DNA from: Clostridia bacterium
Lineage (GTDB): Bacteria > Bacillota_A > Clostridia > Christensenellales > Aristaeellaceae
Assembly: GCA_017938645.1 (NCBI GenBank)
Contig: JAGBBE010000007.1
Coordinates: 1-32,567, forward strand
Reading direction: 5' to 3'
Length of the DNA: 32,567 bases
The position numbers were made by a program, and so were the translations under genes. Shown here piece after piece: positions 14,922 to 22,804 of the stretch (the stretch's first letter is position 1; each line of letters opens with the position of its first letter). The notes under the pieces are model-generated. The model had not been told where the DNA came from. It worked only from the letters and a program-made list of their open reading frames with translations, and ran no database searches.

Positions 14922-15638
14922 ATGCGTACTGCTCTTATCACTGGAGGAAGCAGGGGGATTGGCGCGCAGACGGTTCGCACGTTTGCGGCGGCGGGATACC
15001 GCACTGCGTTTTTTTACCGTTCCAGTGAAGAGGCAGCCAGAGCGTTGGCGGATGAAACAGGGGCTTGTGCCATTGGCTGCGATGTGTCGGACAGTGCGTC
15101 GGTGAAAGCGGCATGCAGCGAAGCGCAAAGGGTGCTTTCGCACATTGATGTGCTGGTGAACAACGCAGGAATCGCGCAGCAGAAGCTGTTTACCGACATT
15201 ACGGACGAGGACTGGCAGCGCATGCTGGGAGTGAATCTGTCCGGCGCGTTTTATGTTAGCCGCGAGGTGCTGCCGGGGATGATTTCGCGTCGGCACGGGC
15301 GGATTGTGAACGTCGGAAGCATCTGGGGACAGGTGGGCGCAAGCTGCGAGGTGCATTACTCAGCGGCGAAGGCGGGGCTGATTGGTCTGACAAAGGCGCT
15401 GGCCAAGGAGGTTGCGCCCAGCGGCGTCACGGTCAACTGCGTCTGTCCCGGTGTGATTGAAACCGATATGCTTTCCAGCTTTTCCAAGGAGGATCTGGGG
15501 GCGCTTACGGAGGAAACGCCCGTTGGCCGTTTGGGAACGCCCGAGGATGTAGCGGCCATGATTTTGTGGCTTTGTGATGAAAAAGCCGGCTTCGTCACCG
15601 GACAGGTAATCGGAGTCAACGGCGGTTTCGGCGAATAA
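14922..15638 (+). CDS. Short-chain dehydrogenase/reductase (FabG-like)
   Basis: 238 residues; the ATG at 14922 follows GGGAGGA. The Rossmann glycine motif is T-G-G-S-R-G-I-G at 7-14. N-N-A-G is at 80-83 and the catalytic residues are Asn105, Ser133, Tyr146 and Lys150 (Y-S-A-A-K). The C-terminus V-T-G-Q-V-I-G-V-N-G-G is typical of FabG-type ketoacyl reductases. It is NAD(P)H dependent and cytoplasmic. The gene is not in a fatty-acid operon, so the substrate is open; proteins of this shape in Firmicutes include the EF-P 5-aminopentanone reductase YmfI. The aldo/keto reductase gene starts 16 bases downstream, so the two are likely co-transcribed. Confidence 0.85.
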   Translation: MRTALITGGSRGIGAQTVRTFAAAGYRTAFFYRSSEEAARALADETGACAIGCDVSDSASVKAACSEAQRVLSHIDVLVNNAGIAQQKLFTDITDEDWQRMLGVNLSGAFYVSREVLPGMISRRHGRIVNVGSIWGQVGASCEVHYSAAKAGLIGLTKALAKEVAPSGVTVNCVCPGVIETDMLSSFSKEDLGALTEETPVGRLGTPEDVAAMILWLCDEKAGFVTGQVIGVNGGFGE

Positions 15639-15654
15639 CGAAAGGAGATCGAAA

Positions 15655-16566
15655 ATGATGAAGTACACCATTGGCGGTTTGACCGCATCTCCCATCGCAT
15701 TGGGCTGCATGCGCCTGAGTGGTCTGGACATTGCCCAGGCAGAGCGCGTGATTCTGAGCGCCGTAGAAAACGGCATTGACTTTTTCGATCACGCCGACAT
15801 TTATGGCGGCGGCAAGTCGGAGGAACTGTTTGGCGAGGTGCTGCGCCGTAATCCCGGTCTGCGCGAAAAGATTGTGGTGCAGGACAAATGCGGCATCTGC
15901 AAGGGTTATTACGACATGAGTGAGGAGCACATCCTCGAGGCGGTGGACGGCTCGCTCAAGCGTCTGGGTCTGGAGCAGATCGATGCGCTACTGCTGCACC
16001 GTCCGGACGCGCTGATGGAACCAGAAGAGGTTGCATCGGCCTTTGAAAAGCTCGAAAAAGCAGGCAAGGTGCGCGTTTTTGGCGTGAGCAACATGAATGC
16101 TGCGCAAATGGAGCTTTTGAGCCGTGAGATGCCCGGAAAGCTTATGATCAACCAGCTGCAGTTCGGCCCGGCCTTTACCGGGCTGGTGGACGAAGGCATC
16201 AATGTGAACACCGGCTACGATCAGGCCATCGTGCGCACCGGAGCGGTGCTGGATTACTGCAGGCTCAATGGCGTGACCATTCAGGCCTGGTCGCCGCTGC
16301 AGTACGGCTGCTTTGAAGGGCCCTTCATGCTGTGCGAAAAGTATGAAAAGCTGAATGCGCTGATTCACGAACTGGCGCTTCAGTACAACGTGGCTGACGA
16401 GGCCATTGCCTTTGCATGGATTCTGCGTCATCCGGCGAAGATTCAGGCGATTCTGGGATCGATGAATCCTGAGCGTATCCGTGCAGCCGCACAGGCCATG
16501 GATATCACGATCACCCGTCCGGAATGGTACAGGATGTATGCCGCTGCGGGCAATCCGATTCCGTAA
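15655..16566 (+). CDS. Aldo/keto reductase
   Basis: 303 residues; AAAGGAG precedes the double ATG at 15655. The fold is a TIM barrel with the tetrad Asp45, Tyr50, Lys78 and His115 (F-D-H-A-D-I-Y-G, V-Q-D-K, L-L-L-H-R-P). The C-terminal NADPH-binding segment is I-L-G-S-M-N-P-E-R-I. The sequence is closest in pattern to the YdhF-like oxidoreductases; the substrate is unknown. It follows the SDR gene on the same transcript, suggesting that two reductases act on carbonyls of one pathway or in detoxification. Confidence 0.9.
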   Translation: MMKYTIGGLTASPIALGCMRLSGLDIAQAERVILSAVENGIDFFDHADIYGGGKSEELFGEVLRRNPGLREKIVVQDKCGICKGYYDMSEEHILEAVDGSLKRLGLEQIDALLLHRPDALMEPEEVASAFEKLEKAGKVRVFGVSNMNAAQMELLSREMPGKLMINQLQFGPAFTGLVDEGINVNTGYDQAIVRTGAVLDYCRLNGVTIQAWSPLQYGCFEGPFMLCEKYEKLNALIHELALQYNVADEAIAFAWILRHPAKIQAILGSMNPERIRAAAQAMDITITRPEWYRMYAAAGNPIP

Positions 16567-16642
16567 AAAAGAGATCAGGCACACCATGGCGTTTAGGAAT
16601 GCTGTGGTGTGCTTTCGCATTGGTGTTGAAAGGCAGTATGTT

Positions 16643-17071
16643 ATGGAAGAGAACAGGTTTTCGAAATGCGGCATGCGTTGCGACCTGTGTCTGATTTATC
16701 GCTTCAATGTGGAGAAAGAGGACAGACGCGCAGAAATTTGCAATGTATGTAAGAAAATCTGGCCGGGATACGAAGTGAATTCTCATACGGTCATATGTGA
16801 TGGCTGCTGTTGTGAAAGTCAGGATGCGGTATTGTTCAGCCCAAAGTGCGAGACGCGAAAATGTGTGACACAGAAAGGTCTGGAGCATTGCGGATATTGT
16901 GATCAGTATCCGTGCGGGATTTTTCCTGCAGAGCCGACGCAGGAGGAACTCAAGGAAAAAATCGAAAAGAACAGGCAATGGACATGGGAAGAGGAAAAGC
17001 TGATGGACGCCTATGCCTGCAAAAAATATATGGATGAGTTCAGAAAGCGCAGATCTATTTTTGCCAAATAA
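16643..17071 (+). CDS. Cys-rich DUF3795 family protein
   Basis: 142 residues from ATG at 16643 (AAAGG about 10 bases upstream); the frame is open further upstream but overlaps the preceding gene. Cysteines occur in clusters: C-G-M-R-C-D-L-C near the start, C-N-V-C, C-D-G-C-C-C, and C-G-Y-C-D-Q-Y-P-C. This matches DUF3795, a small presumed metal- or zinc-binding family of unknown function that usually starts with a C-G-x-x-C-x-x-C motif. Its C-terminus is charged and helical. The codon and base composition is noticeably more A+T rich than its neighbours, which may indicate later acquisition. Confidence 0.8.
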   Translation: MEENRFSKCGMRCDLCLIYRFNVEKEDRRAEICNVCKKIWPGYEVNSHTVICDGCCCESQDAVLFSPKCETRKCVTQKGLEHCGYCDQYPCGIFPAEPTQEELKEKIEKNRQWTWEEEKLMDAYACKKYMDEFRKRRSIFAK

Positions 17072-17116
17072 AAATCGCCTCCGCACAGCCATCGGTTATG
17101 CGGAGGTGATTTTTTG
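17072..17116. terminator. Bidirectional terminator between the DUF3795 gene and pgsA
   Basis: AAAATC-GCCTCCGCA pairs with TGCGGAGGTGATTTTTT across a 13-base loop. A run of A on the left and T on the right lets it serve both the rightward DUF3795 gene and the leftward pgsA gene. Confidence 0.85.
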
Positions 17117-17128
17117 TTGAACCCGCAT

Positions 17129-17740
17129 TCAGCGGGCCTTTTTCGGTTTGATCAATCCCATTTCCTTGGCAACTGTGACACCCTGATTTACGTAAAATAC
17201 CAGCGCGCACAATGTAAGAATCACAGAGATCCACATCAGGATAAGGTCGGGCGTCATGAACCAGCCGGAGAAAGCGGCTGCGAACCAGTCGTGGAAATAG
17301 ACGGCCAGAAGGCTGGCGATGAAGCAGCACTGGGCGACCTTGCCGATCATGCTGGCGTAGACAACCACGCCGCTTTTGAGCAGCTTGCCGCTGCCGATCA
17401 CCATGATCAGCTCCTTGAGAAACAGCACGATTACCGCCGCCCATGGAATCACCTTGGGGATGCGGCTGTTGCCAATGGCCATGGAGAACATGGCGGTCAG
17501 CACCATCACCTTGTCAGCCAGCGGGTCCATCAGTTTGCCAAAGTCAGTGATGAGGTTGTATTTGCGTGCAATGCGGCCATCCAGCAGATCGGTAAAGCTT
17601 GCAACCAGAAACACCGTAAGCGCGGTATATTTTTCGCCCATGGCAAACACCACGATGTATACCGGAACCAAAAAAAGCCGGATCAGCGTGAGCAGGTTGG
17701 GCAGGTTCATATTGCTGCGGATATACTCCCTGACGGTCAA
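17129..17740 (-). CDS. pgsA: CDP-diacylglycerol-glycerol-3-phosphate 3-phosphatidyltransferase
   Basis: 203 residues from TTG at 17740, 9 bases after AAGGAGG. The alternative ATG at 17710 (193 residues, M-N-L-P-N-L-L-T-L-I-R) matches the usual family start but has only a distant ribosome site. The CDP-alcohol phosphotransferase motif D-G-x2-A-R-x8-G-x3-D-x3-D is complete: Asp54, Gly55, Ala58, Arg59, Gly68, Asp72 and Asp76. About six membrane helices follow the family layout. The enzyme makes phosphatidylglycerol phosphate, the committed step to phosphatidylglycerol. The gene appears monocistronic, between two terminators. Confidence 0.88.
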   Translation of the reverse strand: MTVREYIRSNMNLPNLLTLIRLFLVPVYIVVFAMGEKYTALTVFLVASFTDLLDGRIARKYNLITDFGKLMDPLADKVMVLTAMFSMAIGNSRIPKVIPWAAVIVLFLKELIMVIGSGKLLKSGVVVYASMIGKVAQCCFIASLLAVYFHDWFAAAFSGWFMTPDLILMWISVILTLCALVFYVNQGVTVAKEMGLIKPKKAR

Positions 17741-17774
17741 AACGGGTACCCTCCTTGTGAAAATCCACCAGTCC

Positions 17775-17803
17775 ATTATAGCACCCCTCCTGTCACAAAT
17801 CAA
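17775..17803 (-). promoter_or_regulatory. Promoter of pgsA
   Basis: On the minus strand, TTGATT (17803-17798), a 17-bp spacer and a perfect TATAAT (17780-17775). Confidence 0.7.
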
Positions 17804-17815
17804 CCATACACCTCA

Positions 17816-17841
17816 TCAGGAAAACGATTAGATTTTCCTGA
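17816..17841. repeat. Perfect 9-bp inverted repeat upstream of pgsA
   Basis: TCAGGAAAA (17816-17824) and TTTTCCTGA (17833-17841) surround an 8-base centre, 13 bp upstream of the pgsA -35 box. There is no T run in either direction, so an operator or cruciform is as plausible as a terminator. Confidence 0.45.
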
Positions 17842-17896
17842 GACATTCTGTTAGCCTGCCCGTGGCTGATGAAAACATCCAAAGCAGAAAAAGGAT

Positions 17897-17931
17897 AAAA
17901 AAAAGAACCCATCCCTTTTGGGGATGGGTTC
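17897..17931 (-). terminator. Terminator of the 5'-nucleotidase gene
   Basis: GAACCCATCCC (17905-17915) pairs with GGGATGGGTTC (17921-17931). Eight A residues at 17897-17904 give a U8 tract on the minus-strand transcript. Confidence 0.92.
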
Positions 17932-17945
17932 CGAAGCATCAAATC

Positions 17946-20156
17946 TTACTTGATGATGGTGATGCGGCCAGCGGGAGCAGCATAGTCAGCGCCGATGGTG
18001 CCGCCCAGAACGTTCTGGGTGTAGTTGATCAGAGCATCTTCCAGAGCCACGCCGGTCTTGTAGCCGGTCTGGGTGAAGGGATACTTGAACACATAGTAGG
18101 TGTCGCCGCCGGCAGCGGTGAAGTCGTTGGTAGCGATGGTGTACACAGCATCAGCAGCCCAGGGCTGGCCGTTCACGGTGGCGATGGTTACGCGGGCGCC
18201 GGGGTTGGCGGGAGCGTAGTAGGTGGAGTCGGGATACTGGGCGCCGTTTTCATAGGGCACGGTGGTATCCACGGTGAACTCGATGCCTGCAACCTGCGGG
18301 AAAGCGCCAGCGGATTCGGGAGCGGCGAAGGTGGCGGACTCGAGAGCCTCGAGCAGCTCAGCGCCGGTCACGGTGAGGGTGGCCACTTCGTTGCCGAAGG
18401 GGAACACGGTCTTCATCATCAGCATGTTCACGTCGCCGGCTTCGATGGAGGCGCGGATGCCGCCGCCATTGGTCAGAGCAGCCTGAACCTTGTCATCGCC
18501 GATGGCCTGCTTGGCAGCCCACAGGATGGCGTCAGCAGCGAAGTCGCCCAGGTTGGTTTCTTCAGTACGAACGATGCCCTTGGTGCCTTCCAGCAGCACT
18601 TCGGTCTTGGCGAAGGGCGTGGACCACAGAGCGTTGATTTCAGCGTCGATATCAGCAACCAGCTGAGCTACTTCGATGTCGGAGGTCAGGCCGCCGCCCA
18701 GAGCGAACTCGGCTTCGGCATTCTCTTCCACAGTGTACAGACCGGCGGTGCAGCCGTAGGACACGCCTTCTTCAGCTTCGGTCTTTTCGATGACCACGTA
18801 GCCGATGGAGCCGCTATGGCTGCCGGTGGAGGTCAGCAGGGTTTCGCCAACCAGCTCGCCGCCGTCGATGGTGGTGTGGCTGTGGCCGTCGATGAACAGG
18901 TCGATGCCGTTAACGTTGGAAAGAACGTCGATGGAGCGGTTGGTGATGCTTTCGTCATCCACGCCCAGGTGGCCGATGGCAACGATCACGTCGCAGCCGG
19001 CGGCAGTCAGTTCGTCAACCTGCTTCTGAGCGTCGGCATACAGAGCCTCGGCCTGAGAGAAGGTAACGCCCTTGACCTTGTCGGGATGAGCCTTGGTCAT
19101 GGTTTCGGGAGTGGCCAGACCGAACACGCCGATCTTGCCGATGGAGGTCTCGATGACCTTGTTGGCATCGAACACGAGGGTAGCGTCAGCAGTGCGGGTC
19201 AGGTTGGCGCACAGCACGGTGAACTCAGCGGTTTCGAGGTTCTGCAGCAGGTTGTCGCTGCCCCAGTCGAACTCATGGTTGCCAACGGTGGCGATGTCGT
19301 AACCGGCGGCGTTCATGAAAGCGACGGCGTTCTTGCCGTAGGTGCTGTTGACGATGGGAGTGCCCTGAGAATAGTCGCCAGCGTCCACGAGCAGCACTTC
19401 AGCACCCTGAGCAACGAGGTTCTTCTTCATCTGGGCGATGCGGGCATAGCCGAAAGCGTCTTCGGTGGCCTGGGCATTGCCATGGACGTCGTTGGTGTGC
19501 AGAATGATGACCTTGCCGGCGAGAGCATCGCTGGCAGCGGGAGCAGAAGCAACGATGGCAGCAGCCAGTTCAGCTTCCACGGCGGCAGCCTTGGATTCAG
19601 CATCAGCCTTGGCGGCTTCCAGCTCAGCGACCTTGGCTTCCGCTTCGGTCTTGGCAGCTTCCAGCTCAGCGATCTTGGCTTCGGCGTCGGCCTTGGCGGC
19701 TTCCAGCTCAGCGATCTTGGCGTCGGCATCAGCCTTGGCGGCTTCGGCAGCAGCGGTCAGCTCGGCGGCCTGGGTCTCAGCAGCAGCCTTGGCTTCCTCG
19801 GCAGCGGCGGTCAGCTCGGCAGCCTTGGTTTCGGCGGCAGCTTCAGTTTCAGCCAGCTTGGCTTCCACTTCGGCCTTGGCGGCTTCCAGCTCGGCCTGCT
19901 TGGCTTCGGCTTCGGCCTTGGCAGCTTCCAGATCAGCCTGAGCGGTGGTCAGCTCGGCGGTCTTGGCTTCCAAATCGGCAGCAGTGGTGTCGGCCTGGGT
20001 CTGCAGCTCGGTCAGGTAGGTAGACAGCTGCTCGTTGTAGTCCAGCACGGCGTTCTTGCCGTTGTTGGCGACCAGAGCAAGCACCAGCGCGAAGGCCAGC
20101 GCGACAGCCAGGATCACAACAGGCAGTTTCTTGGTGAAGTTCTTGTTGTTGGCCAT
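17946..20156 (-). CDS. Membrane-anchored 5'-nucleotidase (UshA-like) on a coiled-coil stalk
   Basis: 736 residues from ATG at 20156, behind AGGAGGG. A membrane helix (about 11-30) acts as signal anchor. Residues about 45-200 are an Ala/Glu/Lys-rich coiled coil, including four 14-residue units of the type K-A-D-A-E-A-K-I-A-E-L-E-A-A at 141-196. Then comes a calcineurin-like metallophosphatase domain: H-T-N-D-V-H-G at 220-226, D-A-G-D near 258-261, G-N-H-E-F-D-W-G and G-H-S-H-T. The last ~250 residues form the 5'-nucleotidase substrate-binding domain (N-G-G-G-I-R). Family members hydrolyse extracellular nucleotides or UDP-sugars. The stalk would hold the enzyme away from the membrane, perhaps across the cell wall. 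There is no LPxTG sorting signal. Confidence 0.92.
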   Translation of the reverse strand: MANNKNFTKKLPVVILAVALAFALVLALVANNGKNAVLDYNEQLSTYLTELQTQADTTAADLEAKTAELTTAQADLEAAKAEAEAKQAELEAAKAEVEAKLAETEAAAETKAAELTAAAEEAKAAAETQAAELTAAAEAAKADADAKIAELEAAKADAEAKIAELEAAKTEAEAKVAELEAAKADAESKAAAVEAELAAAIVASAPAASDALAGKVIILHTNDVHGNAQATEDAFGYARIAQMKKNLVAQGAEVLLVDAGDYSQGTPIVNSTYGKNAVAFMNAAGYDIATVGNHEFDWGSDNLLQNLETAEFTVLCANLTRTADATLVFDANKVIETSIGKIGVFGLATPETMTKAHPDKVKGVTFSQAEALYADAQKQVDELTAAGCDVIVAIGHLGVDDESITNRSIDVLSNVNGIDLFIDGHSHTTIDGGELVGETLLTSTGSHSGSIGYVVIEKTEAEEGVSYGCTAGLYTVEENAEAEFALGGGLTSDIEVAQLVADIDAEINALWSTPFAKTEVLLEGTKGIVRTEETNLGDFAADAILWAAKQAIGDDKVQAALTNGGGIRASIEAGDVNMLMMKTVFPFGNEVATLTVTGAELLEALESATFAAPESAGAFPQVAGIEFTVDTTVPYENGAQYPDSTYYAPANPGARVTIATVNGQPWAADAVYTIATNDFTAAGGDTYYVFKYPFTQTGYKTGVALEDALINYTQNVLGGTIGADYAAPAGRITIIK
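19569..19736 (-). repeat. Four tandem 42-bp repeats within the coiled coil
   Basis: Four adjacent 42-bp units encode 14-residue coiled-coil repeats (residues 141-196 of the nucleotidase). The first three are closely similar in protein and DNA and the fourth is diverged. Such units can expand or contract by slippage or recombination. Confidence 0.7.
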
Positions 20157-20199
20157 GGTAATCAAACCCTCCTAGAAGATTCCAGAATTCGGTTTTTCC

Positions 20200-20205
20200 A
20201 TTATA
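20200..20205 (-). promoter_or_regulatory. -10 box of the 5'-nucleotidase gene
   Basis: A perfect TATAAT on the minus strand (ATTATA at 20200-20205), 44 bp upstream of the start codon. No good -35 hexamer is found at the standard distance, so only the -10 is reported. Confidence 0.45.
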
Positions 20206-20229
20206 ACACAGGTTTGTTGGAAATGGAAT

Positions 20230-20281
20230 GGGGAAGACCAAATTCCCCGTGCTTGACATTGTGCTTTCCGGATGTTAATGT
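20230..20281 (+). promoter_or_regulatory. Promoter of the cysteine desulfidase gene with adjacent inverted repeat
   Basis: TTGACA (20253-20258), a 17-bp spacer and TAATGT (20276-20281). Just upstream, GGGGAA (20230-20235) and TTCCCC (20243-20248) form an inverted repeat around a 7-base centre, a possible activator or repressor site between the divergent promoters. Confidence 0.55.
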
Positions 20282-20318
20282 GAATACAGAAAAGAAATGT
20301 CATAAAGGAGCGACGGCC

Positions 20319-21599
20319 ATGCAAAAGACAGACCCGCGCTACACCGCTTATGTGGAAGTGCTCAAAAATCATCTGCGTCCGGCCATGGGCTGCACCGAGC
20401 CGATCGCCATTGCCTATGCATCTGCGGTTGCACGCCGCGCGCTGGGAACGGAGCCCGAACAGGCAAAGGTGTTTGTGAGCGGAAACATCATCAAGAATGC
20501 CAAGGCCGTCACCGTGCCCAATACCGGCGGTCGCAAGGGCATCGACGCAGCCTGCGCAGCCGGACTGATCGCAGGAAATCCCGACCGGGAACTTCAGGTG
20601 ATCGCCGACGTTACGCCTGAACAGCTGAAGGCCATCGACGCCTATCTGCAGAAAAAGACCATCAGCGTGGATATCAAGCCGGATGCGAGGCTGTTTGACA
20701 TTCTGGTGGAGGTGGAGGCGAACGGACGGCGCGCCAGCGCGCGCATTGCGGACCGTCACACCAACGTGACCGAGGTTGAGGTCGACGGACAGATGATCGA
20801 GCACAAGGCGCTGGGCGGAGAGAACGATGATTCCGATGAAAATGAGGCGCTTTTGTCCATTGAAGGCATTTTCGACTTTGCCAAAACCTGCGATGTAGCC
20901 GACGTGCAGGAGGTCATCGACCGTCAGATCGCCTGCAACACCGCCATTGCCGAAGAAGGCCTCACGGGACGCTGGGGCGCGAGCGTTGGACGGGTGATTC
21001 TGGATACCTACGGGGCGCATGACGTGCGCGTGCGTGCCAGAGCCTATGCAGCCGCCGGGTCGGATGCACGCATGTCCGGCTGTGAAATGCCAGTGATCAT
21101 CAATTCCGGCAGTGGCAACCAGGGTATCACGGTGTGTCTGCCTGTGGTGGAATATGCCAAGGAAATCGGCGCGGGGCAGGAACAGCTTTGCCGGGCACTG
21201 GTATTTGGCAATCTGGTGGCCATCCGGTTCAAAACCCTCATCGGCTGTCTGTCGGCCTACTGCGGCGCCATCAGTGCAGGCTGTGCGGCAGGCGCGGGAA
21301 TTGCGTTCCTCTGCGGAGGTGATCTGCATCTGATCAACCACACCATCGTCAATTCGCTGGCGATTCTCTCCGGCACCATCTGCGACGGCGCCAAGCCCTC
21401 CTGCGCTGCCAAGATCGCATCGGCTGTGGATGCGGCACTGCTGGGTTATCAGATGGCGCTTCACAACAAGGAATTCCGCGATGGCGAAGGCATCGTGAAA
21501 AAAGGTGTGGAAAACACCATTGTTAATGTCGGCAGGCTCGGCAAGGACGGCATGAAGCAGACCGACGAGGAAATCCTCAGGATCATGATCGGAAGATAA
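20319..21599 (+). CDS. cyuA: L-cysteine desulfidase family protein (UPF0597)
   Basis: 426 residues from ATG at 20319, 8 bases after AAAGGAG. The reading frame continues open far upstream, but that part is antisense to the coiled-coil gene and has no start signals. The N-terminal P-A-M-G-C-T-E-P-I-A-I-A-Y segment, with Cys25, is the hallmark of UPF0597/L-cysteine desulfidase proteins. Further cysteines at about 310, 315 and 322 (I-G-C-L-S-A-Y-C...G-C) could complete a 4Fe-4S cluster, as in the archaeal enzyme. The reaction is cysteine to pyruvate, ammonia and sulfide. The E. coli relative is CyuA; activity on serine or other substrates is possible. It is monocistronic with its own promoter and terminator. 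Confidence 0.85.
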   Translation: MQKTDPRYTAYVEVLKNHLRPAMGCTEPIAIAYASAVARRALGTEPEQAKVFVSGNIIKNAKAVTVPNTGGRKGIDAACAAGLIAGNPDRELQVIADVTPEQLKAIDAYLQKKTISVDIKPDARLFDILVEVEANGRRASARIADRHTNVTEVEVDGQMIEHKALGGENDDSDENEALLSIEGIFDFAKTCDVADVQEVIDRQIACNTAIAEEGLTGRWGASVGRVILDTYGAHDVRVRARAYAAAGSDARMSGCEMPVIINSGSGNQGITVCLPVVEYAKEIGAGQEQLCRALVFGNLVAIRFKTLIGCLSAYCGAISAGCAAGAGIAFLCGGDLHLINHTIVNSLAILSGTICDGAKPSCAAKIASAVDAALLGYQMALHNKEFRDGEGIVKKGVENTIVNVGRLGKDGMKQTDEEILRIMIGR

Positions 21600-21605
21600 A
21601 AAATA

Positions 21606-21629
21606 GCGCTCCGGCTGATGCCGGGGCGC
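21606..21629. terminator. Bidirectional terminator between cyuA and the phosphoesterase gene
   Basis: GCGCTCCGGC (21606-21615) pairs with GCCGGGGCGC (21620-21629), with one G-T wobble, across loop TGAT. A-rich sequence on the left gives a strong U tract to the leftward transcript; the rightward side has only TTAT. Confidence 0.7.
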
Positions 21630-21636
21630 TTATGCG

Positions 21637-22659
21637 TCAGAGAAGGAAGGCGTCGCTGCGTCCGTCGCCTTCAATCGGGGAAAGAGGGAGCTTTCTGGAA
21701 CGGATACAGGCGCACGGTTCGTGGAAGGAAGCAGAGGACGGCAGCCCCAGATCCTGCGGAGACGGACCTACAAACGTCGATTGCGTACCCTCGATCAGGA
21801 TGCCGCTGTCATCAATGGTGACCACGGCGTAAAGCGGGTCATAATACGGCGCGCATCCGCGGATGTGCGGATAAAGGTGTGAAATGGTCTCGCTGTAGCG
21901 CGTAGCAGCGTACTGCATGCCGATCCAGATGTTGGAGGCGCTGTTGATGCTGACAAAGGGCACGCCGCGTCGGATGGTCAGACCATCGACATGGTTGTGA
22001 CCATTGAAAGCTGCGATGACACGGCGCTTCTCATGATTGGCGCGGGAGATGATGTCCCAGATTTCGTGCATGTTGCGTACGTTTAGCAAATCATCCGCCA
22101 GCGAGGCGTGGCTGAGCAGCACGCACGGTTCGTCGGAGGACTGAATGGTTTCCTCCAGCCAGCGCAGCTGACCCGGTGGAATCTGGTGCAGCGCAGGTGC
22201 TTTATAATATTTGTAGTTGTTATAGGCAAAGTCCTCAAAACCGCTTTCGGTATGGATGAACTGGCTGTCCAGCGCGATGAAACGCACACCGCCTTCAACG
22301 AAGGAATAGTGCGCTGCAGGCAGGTTCCAGTAGCGGCAGGCAGTGGATTTGTCGCAGGAGTCCATGTCGTGATTGCCAAGCACGCCGTACAGCCTGAAGC
22401 CGGAAGCGGCAATCAGCTCTCGAATGGCCTGCTTTTCGTCATCACGCTCACACAGGAACCAGCTGTCCTCACGCCTTGCAAAGCCGTCCGGGTCGCATGC
22501 CTTCACGAAAGACGCCTCCGGGTACATGATATCGCCCAGATGCAGCAGAAAATCAACCTTGTGTTTATGCGCGGCGGAAAGAATGATTTCCATACGCGCG
22601 ACAGTGTCGTGCATGATATCCACATGCAGGTCGGCAAAAAGGAGAAATGTTGTTTTCAT
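21637..22659 (-). CDS. Calcineurin-like metallophosphoesterase
   Basis: 340 residues from ATG at 22659 (GCAGG 8 bases upstream); a longer frame to 22752 overlaps the ahcY promoter and was rejected. The metal-binding motifs are D-L-H at 10-12, G-D at 42-43, G-N-H-D at 95-98, a later L-L-S-H and G-H-N-H-V-D. The insert R-R-E-D-S-W-F-L-C-E-R-D-D is not part of the core fold. There is no signal peptide, so it acts in the cytoplasm. Possible substrates include cyclic nucleotides, phosphoproteins or other phosphoesters; nothing in the context decides between them. It diverges from ahcY. Confidence 0.88.
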   Translation of the reverse strand: MKTTFLLFADLHVDIMHDTVARMEIILSAAHKHKVDFLLHLGDIMYPEASFVKACDPDGFARREDSWFLCERDDEKQAIRELIAASGFRLYGVLGNHDMDSCDKSTACRYWNLPAAHYSFVEGGVRFIALDSQFIHTESGFEDFAYNNYKYYKAPALHQIPPGQLRWLEETIQSSDEPCVLLSHASLADDLLNVRNMHEIWDIISRANHEKRRVIAAFNGHNHVDGLTIRRGVPFVSINSASNIWIGMQYAATRYSETISHLYPHIRGCAPYYDPLYAVVTIDDSGILIEGTQSTFVGPSPQDLGLPSSASFHEPCACIRSRKLPLSPIEGDGRSDAFLL

Positions 22660-22730
22660 TTGAATGGCCTGCCTTTCAAGAATCATTGTATCACAGCTTT
22701 TTTCCATCGTCCATCCGGGGGTCTTCCAGG

Positions 22731-22759
22731 TTGAAAAGATTTTCAAAATCATGTATAAT
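22731..22759 (+). promoter_or_regulatory. ahcY promoter with palindrome over the -35 box
   Basis: TTGAAA (22731-22736), a 17-bp spacer and a perfect TATAAT (22754-22759). The -35 is part of a perfect inverted repeat, TTGAAAA-GA-TTTTCAA (22731-22746). A dimeric regulator there would compete with RNA polymerase. Confidence 0.7.
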
Positions 22760-22804
22760 TTTAGTGATCGTCTATGTCTTTACATCATCGGGAGGAGAAA
22801 GAAC

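Noticed and set aside
17862..20318. Open + strand extension of the cyuA frame for more than 800 codons
   Set aside because: It runs antisense to the repetitive coiled-coil nucleotidase gene, which keeps the complementary frame open; the translated part is Gly/Ser/Leu repeat, and the real start has an SD and promoter at 20319.
22760..22804. SAM or SAH riboswitch before ahcY
   Set aside because: Only about 40 bases separate the likely transcription start from the start codon, too few for these aptamers, and no matching motif is seen.
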